Notes: a model not told the origin generated them from the sequence alone. A DNA stretch of 64,000 nt from Burkholderia sp. PAMC 26561 (GCF_001557535.2 NZ_CP014308.1:620001-684000); one strand, 5' to 3'. Positions 1 to 8,875 are shown, counted from the stretch's first letter. Numbers and translations: made by a program.

Positions 1-291
1 CTGGTCGAGTTGGCGCAGACCAAAGCCAAAGTGATGCGCGAACTTATTGCGATGGTGGCACTTGCAGTTGGCGTCCTTTTCACGCTGTCGTTTCTCTGTT
101 TTGCCGTCATCGCTACCGCTTGGCAAACCTCGTATTTTCTAGCCGTTGTTTGGGGCATCGCAGGGCTTTGGCTGCTCGTCTCGATCGTAGCGTTTCTGGT
201 TTTGCGTGCTCAGAAGCCTGTCGAGTCCTTCAAAACACTTCAAACTGAAATACAAGACGACGTGGCAGCGATTAAGGAGGCATTGAAATGA
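1..291 (+). CDS. YqjE-like / phage holin superfamily III membrane protein (5' partial)
   Basis: The reading frame is open to the first base of the window and the first residues (LVELAQTKAKVM) read as the interior of a protein, so the start probably lies upstream. Two hydrophobic segments follow, at about residues 12-38 and 43-65 counted from the TTG at 10, then a charged amphipathic tail. This layout matches the YqjE / holin superfamily III proteins that sit in DUF883-YqjE-YqjK clusters of proteobacteria; these are inner-membrane proteins of unknown role linked to stationary phase and stress. The stop overlaps the next start (ATGA), so the two are translationally coupled. The family call is from memory of the architecture. 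Confidence 0.7.
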   Translation: MVELAQTKAKVMRELIAMVALAVGVLFTLSFLCFAVIATAWQTSYFLAVVWGIAGLWLLVSIVAFLVLRAQKPVESFKTLQTEIQDDVAAIKEALK

Positions 292-587
292 GCTCGATTG
301 ACAGCAATTCTTCTCAAACGACGATACTTGCACGCATGGCGGCGACTCGCGCCGAACTAATTGCTGCAAACCACGTGAACACGCTGATCGCCAGTTCGCG
401 GCGCAGCGTGCAGGCTCCTGCCATCCAGGAAGGCCCCCTTTTCTTGCAGTCGCCCTATGCTGGACTGATCGCCGCCGCGTTAGTTGTTTCCGCGGTTTTA
501 GGACCTGCGCACTTGGTCAGAACCGCAGCGCGAAGAGGACTGACGCCGTGGATCGCGAGCACTGCAAGATCACTCGTCGGCCGCTAA
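288..587 (+). CDS. Small membrane protein, YqjK-like position
   Basis: This 99-residue protein starts at the ATG that overlaps the stop of the YqjE-like gene by four bases. It has a polar N-terminus, one hydrophobic segment at about residues 58-77 (YAGLIAAALVVSAVLGPAHL) and a basic C-terminus (AARRGLTPW, STARSLVGR). The position and single transmembrane helix resemble YqjK of DUF883-yqjE-yqjK clusters, but I see no diagnostic motif. It is probably an inner-membrane partner of the preceding protein. Confidence 0.6.
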   Translation: MSSIDSNSSQTTILARMAATRAELIAANHVNTLIASSRRSVQAPAIQEGPLFLQSPYAGLIAAALVVSAVLGPAHLVRTAARRGLTPWIASTARSLVGR

Positions 588-754
588 TCGATAGTGGTTC
601 AAATTGACTCACGTCGAGGTTATGGCTGCCGAGCAAGGCGTTGACAACAGTTGAGCGGCGCAACGCGCATTGACTGTGGTGATGCGGAAGGCACGGGCTT
701 TGCGCTTATCTTGCTGCTGCGGCAACTGCTGCGGACAAAAATTCGGAGGCGTCA

Positions 755-1105
755 ATGAGTTCGTTCATGAAGAAGGTCGCAGCTTCAGTTCTTATCCTGG
801 GGCTGTCGAGCGGTGCGTTTGCTCAAGCGGGCGGTGGCGGCGGAGCCGGAGCAGGTGGTTCCGGAGGCGGAGCGGGAGCCGGAGGGGGCGCTGGGAGCGG
901 AACGGGTGGTGGCGGTGCCGGGAACGGAGGTGCTGGAGGGTCCGGGGTTGGAATGAGTGCACCTGGGCAGTCCGGAAGCAATGCGAATTCAGTGCCGGGA
1001 AACACCGCGACAGGCGGTGGGCAAGGCTCGGGCACGGGAGCCAAGCCAGGAGCGTCGGGTATGAACAAATCGAATCAGAAGCCGGGCAATACACAAGCAA
1101 ATTGA
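755..1105 (+). CDS. Secreted glycine-rich low-complexity protein
   Basis: A good ribosome binding site (GGAGG) sits just before the ATG. The first 23 residues form a classic signal peptide (MKK, hydrophobic stretch, SSGAFAQA cleavage region). The mature part is almost only Gly, Ala and Ser, in imperfect GGGAGAGG units, then a tail richer in Asn, Thr and Lys. Such proteins are common in Burkholderia as exported proteins of unknown role. No enzyme motif is present. The other long frames here are by-products of the GC-rich repeats. Confidence 0.75.
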   Translation: MSSFMKKVAASVLILGLSSGAFAQAGGGGGAGAGGSGGGAGAGGGAGSGTGGGGAGNGGAGGSGVGMSAPGQSGSNANSVPGNTATGGGQGSGTGAKPGASGMNKSNQKPGNTQAN

Positions 1106-1201
1106 GTAGCGTCGCCGGGTTTTCCTCTTAAGCTCGGCACTTCACCCTACAAAAATTTAACGCAGCTGCATATTGTTTTTTAATTAACGCAGGAGTGTGT
1201 C

Positions 1202-1393
1202 GTGGACATATGCTTCGGGATCTTCATTCACCGCGTGGACCCCAGCTACGTGTGCCGCTTCAAAGTAGGCAAACTGAACAGCAAGGTCATGCCGGCTTTG
1301 TGGGTCGGAATGTTGACGAAAATCTGTCTTGCTCTTGCGCTCTTCGTCGCCATATGGTCACTGTTCGCCTCGTTGACGTCAGCAACAGCTTGA
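1202..1393 (+). CDS. Possible small single-span membrane protein
   Basis: A GTG start lies 6 bases after AGGAG (1191-1195). The 63-residue product has a hydrophobic C-terminal helix (LTKICLALALFVAIWSLF) and no recognisable domain. The opposite strand over 1205-1640 also reads as protein-like stretches in two frames (for example DAIKHHSEIRDAVAHV near 1420-1460 and STPTLRLINRQVRNDVDW near 1530-1590), which suggests a decayed minus-strand gene. Only one reading can be right; I favour neither strongly. Confidence 0.3.
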   Translation: MDICFGIFIHRVDPSYVCRFKVGKLNSKVMPALWVGMLTKICLALALFVAIWSLFASLTSATA

Positions 1394-1852
1394 TACCATG
1401 AATCTGTGCCGGCGTGATATTTCGCAACATGGGCGACCGCATCGCGGATCTCGCTATGGTGTTTGATCGCATCGAGTGTCTCGTCCTCGGGTCCTGTCGT
1501 GTCACCTACTCCAGGACGGCTTGCAGCCAGTCGACGTCGTTTCGTACCTGACGGTTGATCAGGCGTAGCGTTGGTGTGGACATGGTCGTAGCAATTTCGG
1601 CGATGTGCGCGGCATCGATTGCCGACCGTCTCTGCGCGTATGTCGAAAGACCGCTTTGCGCCCGAACCGGGGAAAATTTCGAACCGGCGAAGCGGCTACC
1701 GCCAATCTAGCGGCTTCTGGCGGCGCCCGACAAAGGGTAACGGTCGAACCTATCGAAAGCCGCTAACGCGAGACGGCGTAATGGAAATCAGCCTCATGAA
1801 GAGGAGTCCCCCGCATTCATTTTTTGAGCGCAGATAACGGGTCAAGAATTCC

Positions 1853-2176
1853 GCGTGCTCAGCGACGCGCCAAGCACTCGGCCGCAACACGGTCCGGCAT
1901 TATGACTATGCGACAGGTTCCCGCGCGGAAGAGCGTCTGTCAGTAGCGCAAAATCTGCGACGCGCCGTTCGCGATCACGAATTCTGTCTGTATTTCGAGC
2001 CTCAGGTCAACGTCCTGACAGGTCACGTAGCGGCGGTGGAAGCCCTGATTCGATGGTTCGATCCAGCGCTCGGCCCGATCTCTCCGGCGGAATTCATCCC
2101 GCTTGCCGAGGAGTCCGGCCTGATTGTTCCGATCGGCGAATGGGTGATTGCCGAACTTTGCCGCACTGCGGTGGAT
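1853..2176 (+). pseudogene. GGDEF-EAL (cyclic-di-GMP) protein fragment
   Basis: The frame reads GRNTVRHYD, which is how a GGDEF domain ends, then a linker and the start of an EAL domain: [20 protein letters not shown] with the EAL motif, [11 protein letters not shown] and [13 protein letters not shown]. An intact EAL domain has about 250 residues and needs later metal-binding Asp/Glu residues and a Lys; only the first 80 or so are left. Neither a start codon with ribosome site nor the rest of the domain is present, so this is a relic of a diguanylate cyclase/phosphodiesterase cut at both ends. The homology stops close to the end of the SET gene. Confidence 0.75.
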
Positions 2177-2189
2177 CATCGAACTCCAT

Positions 2190-2630
2190 TCACTTTACAT
2201 ACAGCATTGTGGAACGGCACCTCTTAACACCGCATCGGCATGCGTAGGTCGCTTTCAGCGCTTTGCTGGGTCGGCTTCCAGCATCCAGACGATAATCGAT
2301 GAAAATTTCGTCGCCGACTTTGATCTTTTTGATCGCACGGATATATACGCGATCGTTGTCCTGCTCGGCCTCGCAGTTCGGTGCGCAGCTGTGATTAATC
2401 CAGCGCGCGGAGTTGCCCGCAACAGCACCATCGATCACGCGGCCATCGCCGATCCCGAAAAAGAAAGTGTGCCCCGCCTCCGCTTCTGATCGGGCAAACC
2501 GTCGATTTGCTTCGCGTTCAGACAGTACCTCGCCCTTGTATTCGAGCAAATAGTCGCCACGCGCCATGACCGCCGACGCGAATACCCCGCGCCCGTGAAT
2601 GGCTGAACGTCGTACGTAAAACCTGCGCAT
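2190..2630 (-). CDS. SET-domain protein-lysine methyltransferase
   Basis: This 146-residue protein is a minimal SET domain. It shows the start motif ([10 protein letters not shown], residues 9-19), the pseudoknot motif [10 protein letters not shown] at 77-86, the catalytic Tyr in IFIDY at 109-113, and a post-SET cysteine set (CRCGVKRC at 131-138). Family members transfer methyl from S-adenosylmethionine to lysine side chains. The bacterial substrate is unknown; histone-like proteins such as HU or the H1-like tails encoded elsewhere in this window are possible but unproven. GGAG lies 7 bases upstream of the ATG. A small gene is transcribed divergently from it. Confidence 0.85.
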   Translation of the reverse strand: MRRFYVRRSAIHGRGVFASAVMARGDYLLEYKGEVLSEREANRRFARSEAEAGHTFFFGIGDGRVIDGAVAGNSARWINHSCAPNCEAEQDNDRVYIRAIKKIKVGDEIFIDYRLDAGSRPSKALKATYACRCGVKRCRSTMLYVK

Positions 2631-2714
2631 GCCCCTGCTCCGAAAATGGTGCTTGACGAATGGCCCTCCGATGCAAAATCATACCGTTCTGAACGAGATT
2701 ACAGCACGGGGCTC

Positions 2715-2915
2715 ATGCGACCACGCACCTATTATTTGAAACGCCAGCCCGCTCGAGGGGCGCTGGTTCGTTATGACGACCGTGTGGCTGAGGTATTGGG
2801 TGGTGCCAGGGGCAATCGGGTCATGATCAGATCCGTGCACGGGGACGGGACGACGCGGATCACCGCGGTGAAGTGGCGAAATCTTGTGGCGCTAGGTGCA
2901 TCCCTTTTTGAGTGA
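2715..2915 (+). CDS. Small conserved-looking protein of unknown function
   Basis: I do not recognise this product of about 66 residues. It is basic at the N-terminus and rich in beta-strand-like alternation (LVRYDDRVAEVLGG, RVMIRSVHGDGTTRI). I prefer the ATG at 2715 because of an upstream ACGGGG; an earlier in-frame ATG at 2646 would add 23 residues. It is divergent from the SET gene and may share its promoter region. Confidence 0.5.
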   Translation: MRPRTYYLKRQPARGALVRYDDRVAEVLGGARGNRVMIRSVHGDGTTRITAVKWRNLVALGASLFE

Positions 2916-3238
2916 TTCAGGATTAACGCATTGTTCCCGCAAGTTCGCAAAGGCTCATTCTTCAAGGACAAGGTCCAATCCGAAGCATCAATTAGGGGCG
3001 TTATGTCGGAACATACGTCGACTCTGGTTAGGTAAGTCACTCAGTTGTGGTCAGCTCTCACCTCTTCTCCGAATCGTGCCAAATCTAAAGTTCACCTGCG
3101 GTCTAAGGCGTTGGCACGCGTCGGCCAGATGATCCGCGTTTTCGGAGAATCAATCCGGAAAGCATGCTTTCGCCAACGAGGTAAGCTTCGACGCACGGAC
3201 CCACACATCGCATGCTCGATTCAGGGAGGCAAAACGGT
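2916..3238. other. Intergenic, no gene seen
   Basis: About 320 bases without a convincing reading frame. It must hold the promoter of the HExxH gene that follows; I see no clear operator or terminator. Confidence 0.5.
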
Positions 3239-4135
3239 ATGTTGGAAGCGAAAACAGCAGAGTTAGAGCAGATCGGCACGCCTCAGTGGACAGACAGCGA
3301 GGTTGAACGATATTTGCGGACAGGCGAATACGACGGTTTTTTCGTAGGATGGCCGGGTTCTAACCTGGCTGATATAGCGACACGTGCGTCGCAGCGTCTT
3401 CGAAGTGCACTTGTAACAGAGACGATGCGGCGCTCGAGAGGCTTCGAGTCTGTCTCGCGTCTCCCAGTTGACCTCTACGTATGGAACAGTGAAAAACTCA
3501 AGCCTATGGTGGATGGTCTCTTCAACCCGAGTGAACGCGCGACCGTCATTCGCCTGCTTTCAGATAACGTTGTATTTGTCACCCGAGCTAACCTGGAAAA
3601 AATCTTAATGGCTGAACGGTGGCTTTCTACAGCTTGGGATGTGGCCAACATATTTTTGGAGAGCGTTAAGGCCCCGACGCTATCTGGACAGCCCTGCAAT
3701 ATAGTCGGCTTGAGCCAAGAAACGAGGTGCTACGTGTCGATGGATTACTTTGACGAGACCGACCCATTTGCCGATTTCGTCGTCCACGAGGCTGCGCACG
3801 TCTTTCACAACTCCAGACGCGTGGCTTGTGGGCTGGCCGCAAGCGCTCGCACCGACTACATCCTCGACATTGACTATCGTATGCGGGAGACGTTTGCATA
3901 CGCCTGCGAGGCATGGAGCCGGATCAGTTCGGCCGCCGATTGTCGTGGTGATCGAAAGGCGTTGATTTTGCAGCATGCCGATAGGGGGTTGCCGAGCGAC
4001 GACCGAGTGAACCATGACGAATACCTCGATGTCCTTTTTGACGCCGCTCGCGCTCATAACGGTTGGCAACGGATCGCCAAGCGGTGCGAACCAAGACAGC
4101 GAGCTTCCAAATCGTTTCAATCCGCTGTCGACTGA
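3239..4135 (+). CDS. Orphan HExxH putative metallopeptidase
   Basis: The start at 3239 is chosen because GGGAGG lies 9 bases upstream; the ATG at 3212 has no ribosome site. The 298-residue protein carries VVHEAAHVFHN at about residues 181-191, an HExxH zinc site, and about 30 residues later RMRETFAYACEAW, whose Glu could be the third ligand as in gluzincins. There is no signal peptide or membrane segment, so it should act in the cytoplasm. I cannot place it in a named family. A small gene with a strong ribosome site follows 69 bases later, which suggests an operon. Zinc binding is predicted only from the motif. Confidence 0.65.
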   Translation: MLEAKTAELEQIGTPQWTDSEVERYLRTGEYDGFFVGWPGSNLADIATRASQRLRSALVTETMRRSRGFESVSRLPVDLYVWNSEKLKPMVDGLFNPSERATVIRLLSDNVVFVTRANLEKILMAERWLSTAWDVANIFLESVKAPTLSGQPCNIVGLSQETRCYVSMDYFDETDPFADFVVHEAAHVFHNSRRVACGLAASARTDYILDIDYRMRETFAYACEAWSRISSAADCRGDRKALILQHADRGLPSDDRVNHDEYLDVLFDAARAHNGWQRIAKRCEPRQRASKSFQSAVD

Positions 4136-4204
4136 CTTGGCAAGCTTCTCGGACGTCGGCAGCGCCTAGCAACCTAGAGCCACCCGGCTTAGGAGGAAAA
4201 CGTA

Positions 4205-4450
4205 GTGGCTGCTCCAGCATATATCTATACGATTGCGTGCGTTGCCGTGATGCTGGGCGAACCGGAGGCCTGGTTGGAAGAAATCACGCTCATGAATCTG
4301 GAACCGGAAGACGGGCGTCTACAGATCGTCGATAGACTCGATCCAGATCGCGCGGAATCGAACACGGTAACCGCATTTACGGAAGCGGGTATCGAAGCTT
4401 TGAGAGAGGCCATCGCAGAGGTGAAGCAAGGTCAACGCCGCACGCTTTAG
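4205..4450 (+). CDS. Small acidic protein of unknown function
   Basis: The GTG start has a strong AGGAGG-type site at 4191-4196. The 81-residue product is acidic (EPEAWLEEITL, LEPEDGRLQI) with a helical C-terminus (IEALREAIAEVKQG). No domain is recognised. It lies 69 bases behind the HExxH gene and is likely co-transcribed, so it may be its partner or inhibitor; that is inference. Confidence 0.6.
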   Translation: MAAPAYIYTIACVAVMLGEPEAWLEEITLMNLEPEDGRLQIVDRLDPDRAESNTVTAFTEAGIEALREAIAEVKQGQRRTL

Positions 4451-4571
4451 TCGCGCTTGTGCTGTTAGCTGACGGGAACGTAACCTGCGCCTCAAAGCGA
4501 CCTTTGTCTCGCTCTCCGGCTCAAGATCGCGATCCCGACGGTCGTATCGCTCGGCAATGCTGAGCTTCGCT

Positions 4572-4805
4572 TTAACGTCGCGCCGCGTTTGCTGCGTCGA
4601 TGACAACCGCTAAAGTTCTCCGCGCATCTTCAAGCTCCTGAACAGGGGCGGTCAACCGGGCAAGCTCAAGCGCAGAGGCTTGTCGTTCACCCGGTTTAGC
4701 GAGATGCGCTTCTATGGCAGCAGATGCTGCCTGTACCTCACGTGCAGCTTCCGCCATCCTTTTAAGCGCCTCGGCTTCACGTTCATTAAAACTCTCGTTT
4801 ACCAA
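4572..4805 (-). CDS. Small helical (coiled-coil-like) protein
   Basis: This 77-residue product has heptad-like Ala/Leu/Glu spacing (EREAEALKRMAEAAREVQAASAAIEAH) and looks like a single long helix or helical hairpin. The start is a TTG with a weak GAAGG about a dozen bases upstream, so the exact start is uncertain. Function unknown. It is convergent with the acidic small gene. Confidence 0.5.
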   Translation of the reverse strand: MVNESFNEREAEALKRMAEAAREVQAASAAIEAHLAKPGERQASALELARLTAPVQELEDARRTLAVVIDAANAARR

Positions 4806-4931
4806 CGGTAATCAGCCTTCAGAGATGTAAGAGACTAGCGGGTGCTGTCCTGCGTGATCAGCTCGACAGGTGTTAGAGCGATGTGTATCCGTACATGCTA
4901 CTCTTGGTCGTTCTATCTACTGCAAGCATCC

Positions 4932-5084
4932 ATGGACGCCAACACGATACGCCAGTATGCCGCTGCGGCCGTTATCTTGGCGTCGGGGCGCGACCACATG
5001 GCAGTCGTGCCAAGGCTCTCCGAGATGGTTCTGACTGGCCGACGCCAGCACCGTGACGCTGTTCCTAAGCTAATGGACGAGTAA
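4932..5084 (+). CDS. Possible very small protein (50 residues)
   Basis: An ATG at 4932 opens a 50-codon frame (MDANTIRQYAAAAVILASG...) with balanced composition but no clear ribosome site. It is the only protein-like frame in the 500 bases between the helical small gene and the next gene. Confidence 0.3.
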   Translation: MDANTIRQYAAAAVILASGRDHMAVVPRLSEMVLTGRRQHRDAVPKLMDE

Positions 5085-5306
5085 TCATAACGAACGACAG
5101 GCCGGAATATATTGGCCCGCTCACGACCAGCCGCGCCTGCATGTCGGCGACCAGCGTCCGACACTCATGACCACGACGGTAGGAAGTTTAGTCAATCGCT
5201 ACCGCAGTCACGCAGCTCCGATCGCTGTTCCGCAATTCGACGAAATTCCATGATTTGCATGTCGGTTGAAGCTGCCGCATCTCTCCCAAACCTTGTCAAT
5301 CCACAT

Positions 5307-5774
5307 ATGGCCGGAACAAAACGTAAATCCACCCGCCCGAGTGTTATTCGTAAGCCACTGAGCAAGTCCGCGCTTTTGCCGATGTCGGCGCAATCAGCAC
5401 GGGAGTTGTCGCTCGCTCATCATCTTGCGCTAGCTGCCTGTCGTGGTGAGCGCGCGAATCGGCACCAAATCAACGAGTTGGTCCGTTCGGTCTATATGGC
5501 CTACTACCTTCAACGCATGGGGTTCGGTGAGGTGCCGTTTGAGTGCTATGAGCACGCAGAAGCGGCGTTCGAAAATGCACTAGCAATTGCTGAAAAAAGT
5601 GCCAAGTGGACAATCCACGAGCAAGACGCGCCTGTGATCGAACGCGTGCTTGCGCTGCACGACCAGCAATTGAGTGAGGCGCCGATGCACCGGGTGGTGG
5701 AAGCTGAAAAACAGTTGCGTCAATTTTTGGCCGGCGAAAGCGCCTCGCCGTTGGTTCGCCCGAACCCGAAATAG
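5307..5774 (+). CDS. Conserved hypothetical protein of Burkholderia type
   Basis: The frame is open from 5112, but the part before 5307 looks non-coding (Arg/Ser/Pro-rich), so I choose the ATG at 5307, giving 155 residues. The core is mostly helical: SARELSLAHHLALAACRGE, INELVRSVYMAYYLQRMGF, then EHAEAAFENALAIAEKS. I recall similar proteins annotated as Fis-family transcriptional regulators in Burkholderia genomes, but no DNA-binding helix is evident. Function unknown. Confidence 0.6.
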   Translation: MAGTKRKSTRPSVIRKPLSKSALLPMSAQSARELSLAHHLALAACRGERANRHQINELVRSVYMAYYLQRMGFGEVPFECYEHAEAAFENALAIAEKSAKWTIHEQDAPVIERVLALHDQQLSEAPMHRVVEAEKQLRQFLAGESASPLVRPNPK

Positions 5775-5891
5775 CGGATGGTCTCCTTTTGAATGAACGC
5801 AGTGTGCTTTTAGACATGCCGCATACTAAACGTGTTGGCCGCGCTAGCGAGACGAATGACTTACTGCTGATGCGCTGGATCGGTTTAGGTC

Positions 5892-6077
5892 TCAATCAGG
5901 TTGACGAGGAGCGCCAAGAATTGGCCCCAACTCGCCCTTCGGATTTTCGTCACGCTCTTTTGGCGGCAGAGGTTGATCTAGGCCGGGCTCCACAGGACTT
6001 GGAATGGCGTCACCGACAGGTTTGGACACTTCCGTCGGCGGTCGCCCCGGGTCTGCGTCGCGTGTGCTAGTGGCCAT
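5892..6077 (-). CDS. Small proline-rich protein, paralogue 1
   Basis: GGAGG lies 5-6 bases before the ATG. The 61-residue product is polar and proline-rich, with the block PPTEVSKPVGDAIPSPVEPG and then QPLPPKE. A second gene at 56201-56398 has nearly the same block and also has its own good ribosome site. Two copies conserved in frame, both with ribosome sites, argue for a real protein family. It has no signal peptide and is probably disordered. Function unknown. Confidence 0.7.
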   Translation of the reverse strand: MATSTRDADPGRPPTEVSKPVGDAIPSPVEPGLDQPLPPKERDENPKGELGPILGAPRQPD

Positions 6078-6277
6078 AACATCCTCCGTTCGTTAGGTTT
6101 TCCTGATTGTCGCAAGAAGAATACCCGCTGCAAAGCGGTCAACGACCAGGGCAGGATAGGTGAACACGGTCACGGTCAACGCGATTCTTTCCGGGACAAT
6201 ACATCGTTTATAACTCGTCAACTTTTTCTTCGTTCGACAATTGCGACTCGCGCCGAATCGACCGAAGTACTACTTAT

Positions 6278-6402
6278 GGCACGATAGACGAATATCTAAG
6301 CGAGATTTCCCTGCGACGCACGGCGACCGTCGATGACATTGCAGCCGTGGCACCCTTCCTGAGTTCGCCTGCCGGTCATAACATCTCAGGTAGTGCAAGA
6401 CA
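6278..6402 (+). pseudogene. Short-chain dehydrogenase C-terminal relic
   Basis: One frame reads GTIDEYLSEISLRRTATVDD then IAAVAPFLSSPAGHNISG. The pattern R-x-A-x-x-x-DIA-x-x-A-x-FLSS-A-x-x-ISG is the usual C-terminal part of an SDR enzyme. There is no start, no Rossmann fold and no active-site YxxxK, so only a tail remains. It ends close to the stop of the convergent GH35 gene. Confidence 0.4.
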
Positions 6403-6406
6403 AGCG

Positions 6407-8875
6407 CTATATAGGTGAGCCGATAAGGAGTTCGTATTCCGGCTCAAGGCATACGTCGTCAAGTGCCACCGTTTGTAAGGCTCCTTCACGTTTTGCCTCG
6501 GGACGAGGATCGTAACGCGCGTCGAGATAGATCGGCGCGTCTGTGCGCAGCGGCAGGATCGTCACCATGAGCGGTACGGACAACGCGTCATTCGGAATAT
6601 CTGAAAGCGAAATCCGCCACGGCAATCCGTTAAAGAAATGGTCGTCAATGAGCGTAGTGCCTGCGAACAGGCGTCCAACGTCACCTCGATACTGGATCGA
6701 CAAATAAACGTTGCTCAAGCCATCAAGCGCGTTCCGGGGCAGATTGATCTGCCATGCCGCCGATCTGCCGAAAGCTTCGGGCGCAGGTTCAACACTCGCG
6801 TTCGCTGGGCCACCCTTCTTTATTGGCGGCACGTTCTGCGCCTGCCGGAGCCCAATCGTTTGAACATCAAACGACCTCAAGTTGAATTGCGCTGCGTAAC
6901 TATCGAACCCGTCGCCAGTTGCCTCACGCGTAAGCGGAAGCGTTGCGGGTGGTATGACCTGTAGCGGCGGATAAAAGTCGACTTGCAGCGCCGTATTCGT
7001 CGTGCGAAGCACGATCTGATTGTTCAACACGAACGCTTCGGCGTTTGTTCGCACGAGCCGCCGCATGCCTTGAAAAGGCAATACAGATGTGCGCTCGGCA
7101 TCGTGCGCTGAAAGAAGAAGCAACGTAAGGGTGTGACCGTGCGCCGTGATGACCTTGATGCGAGCACCCGGTATCAGGGTCACGACTAGAGCGCCATCAA
7201 AAAGCCGCAACTCCGAATCCGGTAACAACTCGCGCAACGTCTCAGGCTCGAAAGCGAATTCAGCCGGAATTCCCTCGACCGCCCTAAACACAAAAATATC
7301 GCCCTCCGGTGTGGCAAGGCGAGTCATGGGCTGCGCGGTCGCATAGCGTAGCTCTGCGTCGATCATCTGAAATGCGACAGGCCATACAAAGTAGACACCC
7401 GATCTGACGTCGACGCGGCAACTCGGTAATAACACTGTGCGGTTTTTCAGCCGTACCGAGAAGCGCACGCCCTGTTGAGTCGGCATCGCGTACTGCCGCA
7501 CGTGATTGTTCACAAAAAGGAACCCGCGCTTGCCATCGGAGCGCGCCGAGAACCGTAGTGTCTCAAGGTCATTGGCCCCTTTTGGCTGCTTAGTGGGCGC
7601 TTGAACTGCGTAGGTTGCGAGCATTTCGCCCCATTCATGCAAAAACGCATGCATCGGACGCAACTTGCCGAGCACCGGATGTGCTTCGCCATTTGCGCCG
7701 TATGGCGCCTGAAAGTCATAGTTAATGATTGGCAGATCGTTCCATCCGCCAGTTGCAGTGGACTCTTGGCCTTCACGCTCACCCGGCGGGTTGCGACCAC
7801 CGTGAAACATGTAATAGCCGTAGAGATTCACCCCCGACCCAAGTTGAACTGGCAGCATCGCAGCGATGTCGTCCGCATCGATAACCGGGCGCCGCCGGTA
7901 CATCGTCGGCACGCCTCCCCCGTATTCAGCGCCAAGGAACGGCGTGTCGTTGACGACTTTGTCGGCGTCGCCTTCGCCTGCACCTTGCGTCTGCGCGCCC
8001 AGGTCCCCGCCCACGCGGCTCGTGAATCGGAAAGCATAAACCTCATTGGGAGCCGACATAGTTGGCGAAATGCCCCAGGGAACATCGGGATACCCGCCGA
8101 AGACGGGAGTCACCTCGCCGTGTGGAAATACCGCCTGGTCCCAACCCGTTACGGTATAGAGCGGTGTATCGAGTCCAGCAGCAAGCGCGAGGCTTTTTAG
8201 CTTGGCAATGTGTGCGGAACCTTGCCCCGGGCCAGTCAAGTTGTACTCGTTCTCGATCTGTACGCCGATTACCGGTCCGCCGTCCTTCCACAGTTCACCG
8301 TGCAACTGCTCCGCAATCTGCTGGTAAAAACGCTCAACCAACCCAAGATAGAGCGAGTCGTTTGATCGGGTGGGCGTTTGGTCAACAACCCATCCCGGTA
8401 TCCCGCCAAAACGCACTTCTCCATGCGCCCATGGCCCAATGCGTGCAAACATCAGCAAGGCATGCCGCGCGCATGCCGCTACAAAGCGCCGCAAATCACG
8501 TCGCCCGCGCCAGTCGAAGCGGCCCGGCTCAGACTCGTGATGGTTCCAGACGACATAGCTTGCGACAATGTCGATGCCTGCGGCCTTCATTTTCGCCAGT
8601 GCGCCATCCCATAAATGTTCGGGCACCCGCGAATAGTGAAACTCGCCCATCACGGGGAGCCACGGCTTGCCGTCACGAAGAATGTACCGATTGTTGATAT
8701 CGATCGTTGCACCACCCGGCGCCCGGTTCGTTCCCAGCCGAAGCAGCCCGGCGCGCGGTGGATCGATTGGCGCACTCACGTCTATCGTAAAAAGCGTTTG
8801 CACGTCGGAGGACGTCGGCAGCGAGTAAGCATCAACAGGCGCACACAGGGAAGGTCGTGCTCGGCTTGCAGTCAC
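6407..8875 (-). CDS. Beta-galactosidase, glycoside hydrolase family 35
   Basis: The enzyme should cleave terminal beta-linked galactose. The N-terminal TIM barrel has GEFHYSRVPEHLWDGALAKMKAAG (about 77-100), the acid/base region GGPVIGVQIENEYN (about 199-212) and a later GAEYGGG segment that should hold the nucleophile Glu. Beta-sandwich-like sequence follows. The start is the GTG at 8875, which overlaps the stop of the GH42 gene as GTGA, so translation is coupled; the frame is open further upstream but only as the antisense of GH42. Length is 822 residues, normal for large bacterial GH35. No signal peptide, so it acts on imported oligosaccharides. Last gene of the operon. Confidence 0.9.
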   Translation of the reverse strand: MTASRARPSLCAPVDAYSLPTSSDVQTLFTIDVSAPIDPPRAGLLRLGTNRAPGGATIDINNRYILRDGKPWLPVMGEFHYSRVPEHLWDGALAKMKAAGIDIVASYVVWNHHESEPGRFDWRGRRDLRRFVAACARHALLMFARIGPWAHGEVRFGGIPGWVVDQTPTRSNDSLYLGLVERFYQQIAEQLHGELWKDGGPVIGVQIENEYNLTGPGQGSAHIAKLKSLALAAGLDTPLYTVTGWDQAVFPHGEVTPVFGGYPDVPWGISPTMSAPNEVYAFRFTSRVGGDLGAQTQGAGEGDADKVVNDTPFLGAEYGGGVPTMYRRRPVIDADDIAAMLPVQLGSGVNLYGYYMFHGGRNPPGEREGQESTATGGWNDLPIINYDFQAPYGANGEAHPVLGKLRPMHAFLHEWGEMLATYAVQAPTKQPKGANDLETLRFSARSDGKRGFLFVNNHVRQYAMPTQQGVRFSVRLKNRTVLLPSCRVDVRSGVYFVWPVAFQMIDAELRYATAQPMTRLATPEGDIFVFRAVEGIPAEFAFEPETLRELLPDSELRLFDGALVVTLIPGARIKVITAHGHTLTLLLLSAHDAERTSVLPFQGMRRLVRTNAEAFVLNNQIVLRTTNTALQVDFYPPLQVIPPATLPLTREATGDGFDSYAAQFNLRSFDVQTIGLRQAQNVPPIKKGGPANASVEPAPEAFGRSAAWQINLPRNALDGLSNVYLSIQYRGDVGRLFAGTTLIDDHFFNGLPWRISLSDIPNDALSVPLMVTILPLRTDAPIYLDARYDPRPEAKREGALQTVALDDVCLEPEYELLIGSPI

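Noticed and set aside
670..1131. Long frames on both strands over the glycine-rich gene
   Set aside because: They are by-products of the GC-rich repeat; only the frame at 755 has a ribosome site and signal peptide.
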